NCBI RefSeq assembly: GCF_037414475.1
Contig: NZ_CP147913.1
Span: 4,621,001-4,685,000, forward strand
Direction of reading: 5' to 3'
DNA: 64,000 bases
From: Myxococcus stipitatus
GTDB taxonomy: Bacteria > Myxococcota > Myxococcia > Myxococcales > Myxococcaceae
Shown: one piece after another, positions 44,129 through 51,940 of the stretch
How the letters are laid out: each line of letters starts with the position of its first letter
Position numbering within the stretch: position 1 is the first letter of the stretch
Translations under genes and position numbers: made by a program
The notes under the pieces: model-generated
Told to the model about the DNA's origin: nothing
Databases searched by the model: none
Seen by the model: only the letters and a program-made list of their open reading frames with translations

Positions 44129-44260
44129 ATCGCGCATGCCGACACCCATGAGGGATGCATCGGGAGCGAGCCTGCCTCAGGCCGCTCCCCGAGTCGCAGG
44201 GTCGTGCCCATGCATCAGGACCCGGGAGGGCTCGTGGTTGAAGCACGAGCGGAGTCACTG

Positions 44261-44470
44261 ATGGCGCCCCGAGACAGTCGACGCAGGCGAAGCGCGGATG
44301 CGAGTCCGGCCTGGAAGGGGCCTCGCGTGGTGAAGCTCTTGTCGGAGACGGGAGGACCGCCGCCGTTGTTGTGCCCCTTCTGGTTCAGCCTGGGGGGACA
44401 GGAGGCGGCCAACGACTCGGAGCCGCTGGAGCCCGTGCGCAACCGCCGTGGCAAGCGCGCCGCGCGATGA
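44261..44470 (+). CDS. Possible small hypothetical protein, 69 aa
   Basis: Starts with ATG after CGGAGTCACTG, a reasonable ribosome binding site. Sequence is basic at both ends (RDSRRRRS; RNRRGKRAAR) with a central hydrophobic/proline stretch, GPPPLLCPFWFSLGGQE. No family recognised. It follows the AraC gene and has its own candidate promoter (44100-44128). Coding potential is moderate; it could be spurious. Confidence 0.4.
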   Translation: MAPRDSRRRRSADASPAWKGPRVVKLLSETGGPPPLLCPFWFSLGGQEAANDSEPLEPVRNRRGKRAAR

Positions 44471-44539
44471 AGTCCCGCGCGCCAGGGAGGTGAGGCTGGC
44501 GCGCCCGTGAGAAGAGAGGGTGGGCGGTGAGGTCGCCGC

Positions 44540-45445
44540 TCACTCGGAAGTGTTCTTGCCGGAGCGGGAGACGGCTTCGTGCGCGAGGACGCGGAAGTGC
44601 TGCGCGGCGGGAGACGGTTGCGAGCCGGGGAAGGCCACGACCAGCTCCGCGTGGGCGGGTGCGCCGCTGAGCGGACGGAACACGACGCCCTTGGGGCGCA
44701 GGGCCTGGGAGGACGCGGGGGCGATGGTGACTCCCAGGCCCGCCTCCACCATGCCCACCACGGAGGGCCACGAGCTGGCCTCCTGGAGGATGTTGGGAGA
44801 GAAGCCCGCGGCCAGGCACATGCTCGTCACGGTGTCGTGCAGCCCGGGCGCGGAGTGGCGCGGGAAGAGGACGAAGGGCTCGGTGGCGAGCGAGGACAGC
44901 GCCACGACCTTCTGCCGGGCCCGAGGGTGCCGTGCGGGCAGCGCGAGCACGAAGCGCTCTTTCAGCAGCCGCTCGACGGTGAGGCCCTCGTGGCGGAAGG
45001 GCGCGCGGATGATGGCCACATCCAGGGCGCCGGTGGTGAGCGCGGTGCTCACGTCGAGCGACTCGCTGTCATCCAGCTCCAGCTTCACCTCGGGGAAGCG
45101 GGTGCGGAAGCGCAGCACGATGTCGGGCAGCACGCCGAAGGCCGATGACGCGGCGAAGCCCACGCGCAGCGTGCCCGCCTGTCCGCTGGCCGCCCGTTGC
45201 ACCGAGTGGACGACGTCCGCGCGGCGCGCGAGCAGCGAGCGGGCGTCCTCCAGGAGCTGAGCCCCCGCGGCGGTGAGGGCCACGCGGCGGCTGGTGCGGG
45301 TGAGCAGCTCGACGCCCAGCTCGGCTTCCAGCCCGCGAATCCGCTGGCTGAACGGCGGCTGGGCCATGCCCACGCGCGCGGCGGCGCGTCCGAAGTGCAG
45401 CTCCTCCGCCACGGCGACGAAGAGCTCGAGCTGACGGAATTCCAT
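44540..45445 (-). CDS. LysR-family transcriptional regulator
   Basis: 301 residues. N-terminal winged helix (residues 1-60: RQLELFVAVAEELHFGRAAA; QPPFSQRIRGLEAELG; LTRTSRRVALTAAG) and a LysR substrate-binding domain (90-295). The ATG at 45445 has no ribosome binding site; 4 bp upstream lies a perfect 17-bp palindrome (45449-45465), so the message may be leaderless and autoregulated. Divergent from the DPP-IV peptidase gene, which is the likely target. Inducer unknown. Confidence 0.92.
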   Translation of the reverse strand: MEFRQLELFVAVAEELHFGRAAARVGMAQPPFSQRIRGLEAELGVELLTRTSRRVALTAAGAQLLEDARSLLARRADVVHSVQRAASGQAGTLRVGFAASSAFGVLPDIVLRFRTRFPEVKLELDDSESLDVSTALTTGALDVAIIRAPFRHEGLTVERLLKERFVLALPARHPRARQKVVALSSLATEPFVLFPRHSAPGLHDTVTSMCLAAGFSPNILQEASSWPSVVGMVEAGLGVTIAPASSQALRPKGVVFRPLSGAPAHAELVVAFPGSQPSPAAQHFRVLAHEAVSRSGKNTSE

Positions 45446-45448
45446 ATC

Positions 45449-45465
45449 GAGACGATAATCGTCTC
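45449..45465. promoter_or_regulatory. Perfect palindrome between lysR and peptidase gene
   Basis: GAGACGAT-A-ATCGTCTC, 8-bp arms around one base, 4 bp from the LysR start codon. A TATATT (45482-45487) downstream of it may be the -10 of the divergent peptidase gene, so the palindrome would cover the -35 region of that promoter. Likely LysR operator. Confidence 0.7.
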
Positions 45466-45521
45466 AATCGGGGCCCGAAGATATATTGGTGGTGAAGGAT
45501 GCCGCTCCCTACCATCGGGGC

Positions 45522-47768
45522 ATGCGACTTCCTCTCGTGTCCCTGGGTGTGCTGCTCGTGTCACTGACGAGCGCGAGCGGGCGGGCCCAGGAGCCGGGTG
45601 CCTCGGCCCCCACTTCTTCTTTCGGCCCCGTCCCGGACGCGAAGCTCCAGGAGCGGTTGGACTTCGCGGACCAGTTCGGCCGGTGGGTGGCGTTGATGCG
45701 GGACAGCCGCGTGGCGCCGAAGTGGCTGCGCGAGGGAGACCGGCTGGTCTTCTGGGCGCGCGAGGGGGACGACGGTGGCACCTGGATGTTGGCGCACGCG
45801 AGGACGGGGGCGCTCCAGCCCTTGGTGTCGAGTGAGTCGCTCCGGGAGCAGCTCTCGGTGTTGCTCGGCAAGCCCGTCATGGCGCCGCGCTTCGTGGAGG
45901 TGGCCATTGCTCCGGATGAGCAGGGCATCGTGTTCCGGCTGGAGGGGAAGACCTTCGGCCTGGGCCTGACGGGGGGCAAGGTCACGCTGCTCGCGCCGGG
46001 GGACCGCGCCGCGCTGACGTTGTCGCGCACCCACGTCCTCGCGCCGCGAGGGGGCGCGGTGGCCGTACAGCGTCAGGGAGGCTTCGCGGTGCTGGCGGCG
46101 GATGGCGCCACGGTGGTGGAGCGCGCGGGAGAAGAGTCCATCGAGTGGCGCATTCCGGAGCGCGCGTGGTCTCCGGATGGGCGCTTCCTCGCGGTGTGGC
46201 GGGAGGACACGCGAGGGGTCCACAAGGTCCCCGTGGTGGACTACTCCAGCGCGCTGGAGAAGGTGACGACGGTGCCGTACTCGAAGACGGGGACGCCGCT
46301 GCCGCGCGCGGAGCTCCACCTCGTCGAGGTGGTCACGGGCAAGGTGACGCGCGTGGCGCCCGTCGAGGGTGAGACGTACGACTGGCTCGCGGGCTGGAAT
46401 CCCGAGGGGACGCAGGTGCTGTGCCTCCACCTCTCGCGAGACGCCAAGCGGTTGGACCTCACCGCGGTGGAGCCCGTGTCGGGACAGCGCCGGCGCGTGC
46501 TGCGGGAGGAGCGGCCGGAGAGCTTCGTCGCCGGGCTGGACTTCGCGACGGAGCGCTGGGCGAAGCAGGTGACGGTGCTGCCGGAGGGCCGCGGCTACCT
46601 GTGGCTGTCCGAGCGTGATGGCTGGCGGCACGTGTATCTGTATGACGGCGCGGGGCGGCTGGTGCGGCAGCTCACGCGAGGCGCCTTCCCCGTGCACGAG
46701 GTGATGGGCGTGTCACCTCGAGGGGACTCGTTCTACGTGACGGCCTCCGCCGAGCGCGACGCGCCCTACGAGCACGTCTTCTATCGGGGCGGCATGAAGG
46801 GCGGGGCGTTGAATCGGCTGTCCTCGGGGTCGGGGATGCACTTCGTCTCGATGTCGCCCTCGCGGGAGTTCTACGTGGATGCCTGGTCCACGCGCACCAT
46901 GCCCCGAGTGCGGGAGCTGGCGAGCGTGGAGGGCGGCAAGCGCGTGAGGCTCACCACCGCGGATGCGAGCGCCGCCCAGGCGCTGGGCCATGTGCCTCCC
47001 GAGGGCTTCACGGTGAAGGCCGCGGATGGCGTCACGCCGTTGTACGGCGTGCTCTACAAGCCGCGAGACTTCGACCCCACGAAGCGCTACCCCGTGCTCG
47101 CGTACATCTACGCGGGGCCGTTCATGACGCTCGTGCCGTGGAGCTACACGGGCGATGGGATGTCGCAGATTGCCTCGGGCTTGTCGCAACTGGGTTTCAT
47201 CGTGATGTTGCTGGACCCCAGGGGTGGACCGGGCCGGAGCAAGGCGTTCCAGGACGCGCACTATGGCCGGGTGGGCCAGACGGAGATTCCGGACTACGTC
47301 ACGGGGATGAAACAGGTGGCCGCCACGCGTCCGTGGATGGACCTGGAGCGGGTGGGCATCCATGGCCACTCATGGGGCGGTTACTTCGCGCTGCGAGGCA
47401 TGCTGACGGCGCCGGACTTCTTCAAGGCGGGCTACGCGGGAGCACCTGGGGCGTTGGAAGAGGAGGCCATCATCAACGAGCCCTATCTCGACCTGCCGGG
47501 TGTGAATCCCCAGGGCTACGCGGAGGGCTCCAACTTCGCGCTCGCGGGGAACCTGAAGGGTCCGTTGAAGATGATGCACGGCACGGGGGATGTGAACGCG
47601 ACGCTCTCGGTGACGATGCGCATGGCGGACGCGCTCATCCGGGCAGGCAAGCACTTCGAGCTGCTCATCATGCCGGGGCAGCCCCACACGCCGGTGGGCG
47701 GGGCTTATCGCTACTACCATGACGACCTGGGGATGTTCTTCGTGAGGACCTTGGGTGCTCCCCGCTGA
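45522..47768 (+). CDS. Secreted S9-family dipeptidyl peptidase IV
   Basis: 748 residues with a cleavable signal peptide (about 1-23, ending GRAQ). The middle is a DPP-IV N-terminal beta-propeller (about 60-490), followed by the alpha/beta-hydrolase S9 domain with nucleophile Ser617 in GHSWGGYF, the Asp in GTGDVNATL and the His in GQPHTPVG. Such enzymes remove X-Pro or X-Ala dipeptides in the periplasm or outside the cell, fitting the proteolytic, predatory lifestyle of myxobacteria. The ATG at 45522 is supported by the signal peptide. The divergent LysR palindrome lies over its promoter. Confidence 0.94.
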   Translation: MRLPLVSLGVLLVSLTSASGRAQEPGASAPTSSFGPVPDAKLQERLDFADQFGRWVALMRDSRVAPKWLREGDRLVFWAREGDDGGTWMLAHARTGALQPLVSSESLREQLSVLLGKPVMAPRFVEVAIAPDEQGIVFRLEGKTFGLGLTGGKVTLLAPGDRAALTLSRTHVLAPRGGAVAVQRQGGFAVLAADGATVVERAGEESIEWRIPERAWSPDGRFLAVWREDTRGVHKVPVVDYSSALEKVTTVPYSKTGTPLPRAELHLVEVVTGKVTRVAPVEGETYDWLAGWNPEGTQVLCLHLSRDAKRLDLTAVEPVSGQRRRVLREERPESFVAGLDFATERWAKQVTVLPEGRGYLWLSERDGWRHVYLYDGAGRLVRQLTRGAFPVHEVMGVSPRGDSFYVTASAERDAPYEHVFYRGGMKGGALNRLSSGSGMHFVSMSPSREFYVDAWSTRTMPRVRELASVEGGKRVRLTTADASAAQALGHVPPEGFTVKAADGVTPLYGVLYKPRDFDPTKRYPVLAYIYAGPFMTLVPWSYTGDGMSQIASGLSQLGFIVMLLDPRGGPGRSKAFQDAHYGRVGQTEIPDYVTGMKQVAATRPWMDLERVGIHGHSWGGYFALRGMLTAPDFFKAGYAGAPGALEEEAIINEPYLDLPGVNPQGYAEGSNFALAGNLKGPLKMMHGTGDVNATLSVTMRMADALIRAGKHFELLIMPGQPHTPVGGAYRYYHDDLGMFFVRTLGAPR

Positions 47769-47809
47769 GCGCCTCCGTCAAGGGCCATGACTGGGGGTAG
47801 ACTCCGGAC

Positions 47810-48598
47810 GTGGCCAGCTCCGTTCGTGTCCGATGTGTGAATTGTGGTGCCCCCTTCCTCAAGCTCGCGGAGCAGGAGGCCGTCTGTAGTCACTGTGGCG
47901 CGGCTCGGCCGCGGCCTGGCGCGCTGGAGTGGCCGGGACAGCGGCGCCCGGCACCGCTGAATGGCTCGACGAGGAGCCCGCCGCAGAACGGAAACGTGGT
48001 GGCGTTCACCGTGGCGGGCGCGGTCGTCGCCATGGGCATGGGCATTGGCGTGGTGGTGCTCATGATGAGCCCCGGTCGAGAACCGCTCGCTCCTCCCCCG
48101 GTGGCTCGGCCCGTGGCTCCTGCTCCGGTGCTGGTGCCCGTGCCCGTGCCGATGCCCGTACCGGTGCAGGCGCCTCCTCGCCCCGTGGAGCCTCCTCCGG
48201 CCGTGGTCGAGAAGCCCGCGCCGCCGCGCCCCAAGCCCTTGCCTCGGAACAACGAGGACTGGGGCGCCATCATGCTTGCCAGGCACCTGAAGCAGTATGA
48301 CTACTGTGGCAAGGAGGCCATCCTTCGAGACGGCGGCATTCCTCGCAGCTACGCGCTGCGCGCGCGGTTCGATGCGATGGGCCAGGGCGTGAAGGCGAAG
48401 GTGACGCCCGCGCCGGTGGCGATGTTGAACCCCTGCATCGAACACTCGACCAAGTACATCTACCTGGGCAAGCCTCCAGAGAAGCGGGAGTTCGCCGTGG
48501 AGCTCACGTTGTCGTTCGCTCACCTGAAGCCCAAGGGAAAGCCCGAGACGAGCGACGACCAGTGGGGAATCCGTCCCATCCGCAGCAGGGGCGAATGA
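47810..48598 (+). CDS. Zinc-ribbon membrane protein with Pro/Val linker
   Basis: 262 residues. A zinc ribbon (CVNCG...CSHCG, residues 9-31) faces the cytoplasm, then one membrane helix (about 62-87, VVAFTVAGAVVAMGMGIGVVV), a Pro/Val/Ala-rich spacer (90-150) and a small C-terminal periplasmic domain (155-262) with two Cys (YDYCGKEAIL and LNPCIEHS). Start GTG 47810. It lies 41 bp after the peptidase gene in the same direction. Function unknown; the layout is common for myxobacterial envelope proteins that link a cytoplasmic sensor to the periplasm. Confidence 0.8.
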   Translation: MASSVRVRCVNCGAPFLKLAEQEAVCSHCGAARPRPGALEWPGQRRPAPLNGSTRSPPQNGNVVAFTVAGAVVAMGMGIGVVVLMMSPGREPLAPPPVARPVAPAPVLVPVPVPMPVPVQAPPRPVEPPPAVVEKPAPPRPKPLPRNNEDWGAIMLARHLKQYDYCGKEAILRDGGIPRSYALRARFDAMGQGVKAKVTPAPVAMLNPCIEHSTKYIYLGKPPEKREFAVELTLSFAHLKPKGKPETSDDQWGIRPIRSRGE

Positions 48599-48804
48599 TG
48601 CGCCTCACGGCGTGGATGGGGTTCCACGCTTCCACGCCGTGACCTTGGGGGACCTTCCTCTTCGACCCGGCTGTCCGAGTGGGCGGGAGCGCTGGTGCAC
48701 GTGCCCGAGGCCACCGAGGCCTGGCATGCGCGGAAGCTTCGTCGTCTGCACGGCCACTGACGTCCCAGGTGGACCGGGGAAGCGGGCGCGCTAGGGTGCG
48801 CGCG

Positions 48805-49152
48805 ATGCCCATCCAACGCTTGCGGGTCACGGGATATCGCTCGGTGCGCCAGCTCTCGCTGGAGCTGGGGCCAATGAACGTCATCGTCGGGACCACTGGC
48901 AGTGGCAAGCCGAACCTGTCTCGCGCGCTGTGCCTGGTGGCGGCACTCTTGAGCCCGCGCCCTCCTTCGTTCCTCGCGCTCAACGAGCCGGAGACGAGCC
49001 TTCACCCGGACCTGATGGAGCCCCTGGCTCGAGGGTTGGCCCGGGCATCGCGTTGCGAGCCGATGTATCTGGTGAAGCAGGAGGGCGCCACGCGAGTCGA
49101 GGGCGGGCCGGAGGATGACTCCGAGGACGTTCATGACGAGGAGCGTGGATGA
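48805..49152 (+). pseudogene. Doubly deleted AAA ATPase (RecF/SMC-like) remnant
   Basis: 115 residues. The N-terminus IQRLRVTGYRSVRQLSLELG and the P-loop region GTTGSGKPNLSRAL are those of a RecF/AAA_21-type ATPase, but the P-loop Ser/Thr is Pro. It then jumps directly to the Walker B/signature region FLALNEPETSLHPDLMEPLA and again from ARASR to YLVKQEGATRVEGG, the family's C-terminal strand. Normal relatives are about 370 residues, so two internal blocks (about 200 and 50 residues) are missing, both in frame. It cannot bind ATP normally. The stop codon overlaps the truB start (ATGA). Confidence 0.72.
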
Positions 49153-50042
49153 CGCCCGGCCTCTACCGTGTGCACAAGCCCGTGGGCCCCACGAGCTTCT
49201 CGATGGTGCAGTCCTTCCTCGAGGAGACGCGTGCGACGCCGGGCAAGCGGGTGCCGGTGTGTCATGGCGGGACGTTGGACCCGTTCGCGGAAGGGCTGCT
49301 CCTGATGCTCGTGGGACAGGCCACGCGGCTGTTCGAGCTGTTGCACACGGTGCCCAAGACCTACGAGGCGGACGTCGTCTGGGGCACGGAGACGGACACG
49401 GGAGACCTGCACGGCAAGCCCGTGTTTCAAGCGGACGCGTCACGGCTGACGCCCGAGTCCCTCGACGCCGCGCTCCAGACCTTCCTCGGCTGGCGTGAAC
49501 AAATCCCCCCGGCCACGAGCGCGAAGAAGGTGGGAGGAGAGCCTGCCTATCGCAAGGCGCACCGGGGCGAGACGGTGGAGTTGCCTCCCTCTCGGGTGTA
49601 CCTGCACTCGGCGCGGTGGGTGTCCCACGCGCTGCCGGGCACGAGCCGCCTGACGATGACGTGCCGAGGCGGTTACTACGTCCGCTCGCTCGCCAGGGAC
49701 CTGGGCCGGATGTTGGGCTGTGGCGCGCACCTGTCCTCGCTGCGCCGCACGGAGATTGGTCCGTGGAAGGACCCGGAGCCGGGGACTCGCGTGGGCGCGT
49801 TCGGGCGAGACCTGTTGCCGTGGGCGCGCGTCCGTCCACTCACGGACCAGGAGGTCGGCGAGCTGCGCGCGGCCAGGTCCATCGCCGTGCGCGGCACGTT
49901 GCCTCCGGACTGGCGCCTGCCGCCGGGCTTCCCGGACCCCGAGGCCCCCGTGCGTGGCTTCCACCAGGGCCGCCTCACGTTCCTGCTGAGTGAGCGTGAC
50001 GGCTCGCTGTGGAGCCACACGGAGCTGCGCGGCGGCCTGTAA
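49149..50042 (+). CDS. truB: tRNA pseudouridine(55) synthase TruB-like
   Basis: 297 residues. Makes pseudouridine at U55 in the T-loop of tRNA. Motifs: KPVGPTSFSMVQSFLEE at the start, catalytic Asp44 in HGGTLDPFAEGL, KTYEADVVWGTETDTGD, and RGGYYVRSLARDLG with the TruB-type Arg/Tyr. It overlaps the ATPase remnant by 4 bp. Most bacteria keep truB in the rbfA-rpsO region; here it is isolated, so this may be a second TruB-like enzyme, and the C-terminal 60 residues (ELRAARSIAVRGTLPPDWRL onward) look divergent. Family assignment is secure, substrate less so. Confidence 0.9.
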   Translation: MTPGLYRVHKPVGPTSFSMVQSFLEETRATPGKRVPVCHGGTLDPFAEGLLLMLVGQATRLFELLHTVPKTYEADVVWGTETDTGDLHGKPVFQADASRLTPESLDAALQTFLGWREQIPPATSAKKVGGEPAYRKAHRGETVELPPSRVYLHSARWVSHALPGTSRLTMTCRGGYYVRSLARDLGRMLGCGAHLSSLRRTEIGPWKDPEPGTRVGAFGRDLLPWARVRPLTDQEVGELRAARSIAVRGTLPPDWRLPPGFPDPEAPVRGFHQGRLTFLLSERDGSLWSHTELRGGL

Positions 50043-50077
50043 CGCGAGCACTCTCGGGCCGTCTGTTCCAGGGGGCC

Positions 50078-50150
50078 GGTGACTGCGGTCACCACCTGGA
50101 GGCGTTTTGCCTGATGACAGCAGTCATCGGTGGTGACTGTTGTCACCACC
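50078..50150. promoter_or_regulatory. Three TGAC-N4-GTCA dyads
   Basis: GGTGAC-TGCG-GTCACC (50078-50093), GATGAC-AGCA-GTCATC (50113-50128) and GGTGGTGAC-TGTT-GTCACCACC (50129-50150) share the same core TGAC-N4-GTCA, three times in 73 bp. They lie between truB and the repeat-protein gene (start 50281). They can be operators for a dimeric regulator or three small RNA hairpins with 4-base loops; the last one may also end the truB transcript. Confidence 0.72.
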
Positions 50151-50280
50151 CCCTGAGAGGGGCTTGGGGACGTGTAACCGCTTGGAATCAGGTCGGAGGT
50201 GAAGGTGGGCTCCCGCGCGAAATGTGTGGCACGGCGCGCGCAATAGGGAGGCTCACCACGAATTGCTCGGGAGAAACCCA

Positions 50281-51753
50281 ATGGCCATCACCTCCGCCGC
50301 CACCTCCACCCTGTCCCGTCTGGCTCGCACCGGTGCGAAGTTGGACAAGCTCGAAGGCAAGCTGGAGCGCGTGCTCACCAAGGAGCACCAGCTGTTGAAG
50401 GACCTGCGCAAGGTGCTTCAGCAGAACGCCAAGGCGGGGGGCCAGGCGGGCAGCAAGGATGGCTTCGACACGGGGACGAGCGGCGCGGCCGCCGCGAACC
50501 GGGCCCTCCCCAACGAGTGGTCGCCGCTGGACCTGGGCGCGCTGCGTGAGACGAACAAGTTGGACAAGTCGAAGGGCCCCGTCACCGCCGATGAACTCTC
50601 GCAGGCCATCGAGCGCGGCACGGAGGACCTGGACGGCAACGCGGCGGGTGGCGAGTACCGCGCCTTCTCCGAGTGGGCGGCGAAGAACCAGGACCGCCTG
50701 ACGCCCGAGGCCAAGAAGGTGATGGACCTCTATTCCCAGTACGCCGCGAAGGGCGACGGCAAGGGAATGGCGCTGGGCGACTGGAAGCAGATGGTGAAGG
50801 AGATGAAGGGCGTGAAGGACCCGGCGGCCGCGGACCAGGGCGCGACGAAGGCGCTCGAGGGCCTCGACAAGCTGCCCAAGCCCATCTCCGGTGAGCAGAT
50901 GGCCAAGGCCATCCAGAGCGGCGTTCGCGACGCGGACAACAACACCGGCAAGGAGCTGAAGCAGTTCCAGGACTGGGCCAAGAAGAACGACAGCAAGCTG
51001 TCGCCCGAGGCCAAGCAGGTGATGAGCCTGTTCGAGCAGCACGCGAAGAAGGCCATGGCCACCGGCGACAAGGACCTGAGCGCCTCCGAGTGGTCGAAGA
51101 TGCAGGGGGACTTCAAGAAGGTCGGCGACATCAGCGCGAACAAGGCGCTGGCGAAGCTGGACAAGGAGCAGGGCCCCATCTCCGGCGAGGACCTGCTGGG
51201 CGCCATCAAGGAAGGCGTGGGTGACAAGGACAACAACACCACGGGCACGGAGCTGAAGGCGTTCCAGGACTGGGCCAAGAAGAACAAGGACCGGATGACG
51301 CCCGAGGCCGAGAAGGTGCTCCAGACCTACGAGAAGGCCGCGAAGGCCGCGGGCTCCAAGGGGATGGACCAGAAGGCCTTCGACGCGATGGTGAAGGACG
51401 CGTCCCAGCACAAGACCTTCCGTGACGACTCCGTGCGCGCCGCGCTGGAGAAGCTGGATGGCAAGAGCGGCAAGGTCTCCGCCAAGGAGCTGACGAACGC
51501 CATCAAGCAGGGCACGGCGGACCTGGACGGCCAGGCCGCGGGCGTGGAGTTCGCGGACATCCAGAAGTGGGCGCGGCAGAACTACGAGCGGCTCACCCCG
51601 GAGGCGCGCAAGGTGCTGGACGTCTACGAGAAGTACGCGACGCAGGCGCTCTCCAAGGGCAACACCGGCATCCCGACCTCCGAGCTCCAGAAGATGGTGA
51701 AGGAGATGGAGAAGCTGGACGTGGTGAAGCCGCGCCCCGTCATCGTCGCGTGA
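50281..51753 (+). CDS. Four-repeat EF-hand-like protein
   Basis: 490 residues, no signal peptide. After a Lys-rich coiled-coil-like start (residues 14-48) come four tandem repeats of about 95 residues (about 88-191, 192-290, 291-388, 389-480). Each has an acidic loop followed by a helix: DLDGNAAGGEY (117), DADNNTGKEL (217), DKDNNTTGTEL (315) and DLDGQAAGVEF (414), then WAxxNxxxLTPEAxxV. The loops resemble EF-hand DxDxxxxGxE calcium sites. I do not know this family by name. GC-rich third positions and a Lys/Asp-rich composition suggest an abundant soluble protein. It sits behind three identical-architecture dyads. Confidence 0.85.
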   Translation: MAITSAATSTLSRLARTGAKLDKLEGKLERVLTKEHQLLKDLRKVLQQNAKAGGQAGSKDGFDTGTSGAAAANRALPNEWSPLDLGALRETNKLDKSKGPVTADELSQAIERGTEDLDGNAAGGEYRAFSEWAAKNQDRLTPEAKKVMDLYSQYAAKGDGKGMALGDWKQMVKEMKGVKDPAAADQGATKALEGLDKLPKPISGEQMAKAIQSGVRDADNNTGKELKQFQDWAKKNDSKLSPEAKQVMSLFEQHAKKAMATGDKDLSASEWSKMQGDFKKVGDISANKALAKLDKEQGPISGEDLLGAIKEGVGDKDNNTTGTELKAFQDWAKKNKDRMTPEAEKVLQTYEKAAKAAGSKGMDQKAFDAMVKDASQHKTFRDDSVRAALEKLDGKSGKVSAKELTNAIKQGTADLDGQAAGVEFADIQKWARQNYERLTPEARKVLDVYEKYATQALSKGNTGIPTSELQKMVKEMEKLDVVKPRPVIVA

Positions 51754-51872
51754 GTCGAGTCGAAGTGAGGTGAGGTTGAAGCGCGAGCCGCGGTGCATGC
51801 AGCGGCGGCCGTGTGGGCTGGGGCTCGCGAGGAAGAGGAAGTCTCAGGGGTTGTTCTGGAACACGGAAAACG

Positions 51873-51910
51873 AAGGGCCTCGGACCGTTGGGGGATGGTC
51901 CGAGGCCCTT
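51873..51910. terminator. Bidirectional terminator between repeat protein and transketolase
   Basis: AAGGGCCTCGGACC (51873-51886) and GGTCCGAGGCCCTT (51897-51910) form a perfect 14-bp stem with a 10-base loop between convergent genes (stop codons 51753 and 51941). A-rich bases precede it on the plus strand (GGAAAACG), giving a U-rich tail for minus-strand transcripts. One of the strongest terminators in the window. Confidence 0.85.
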
Positions 51911-51940
51911 GTCATGTCCGGCGCGTGGGCGCCGAGGTGC

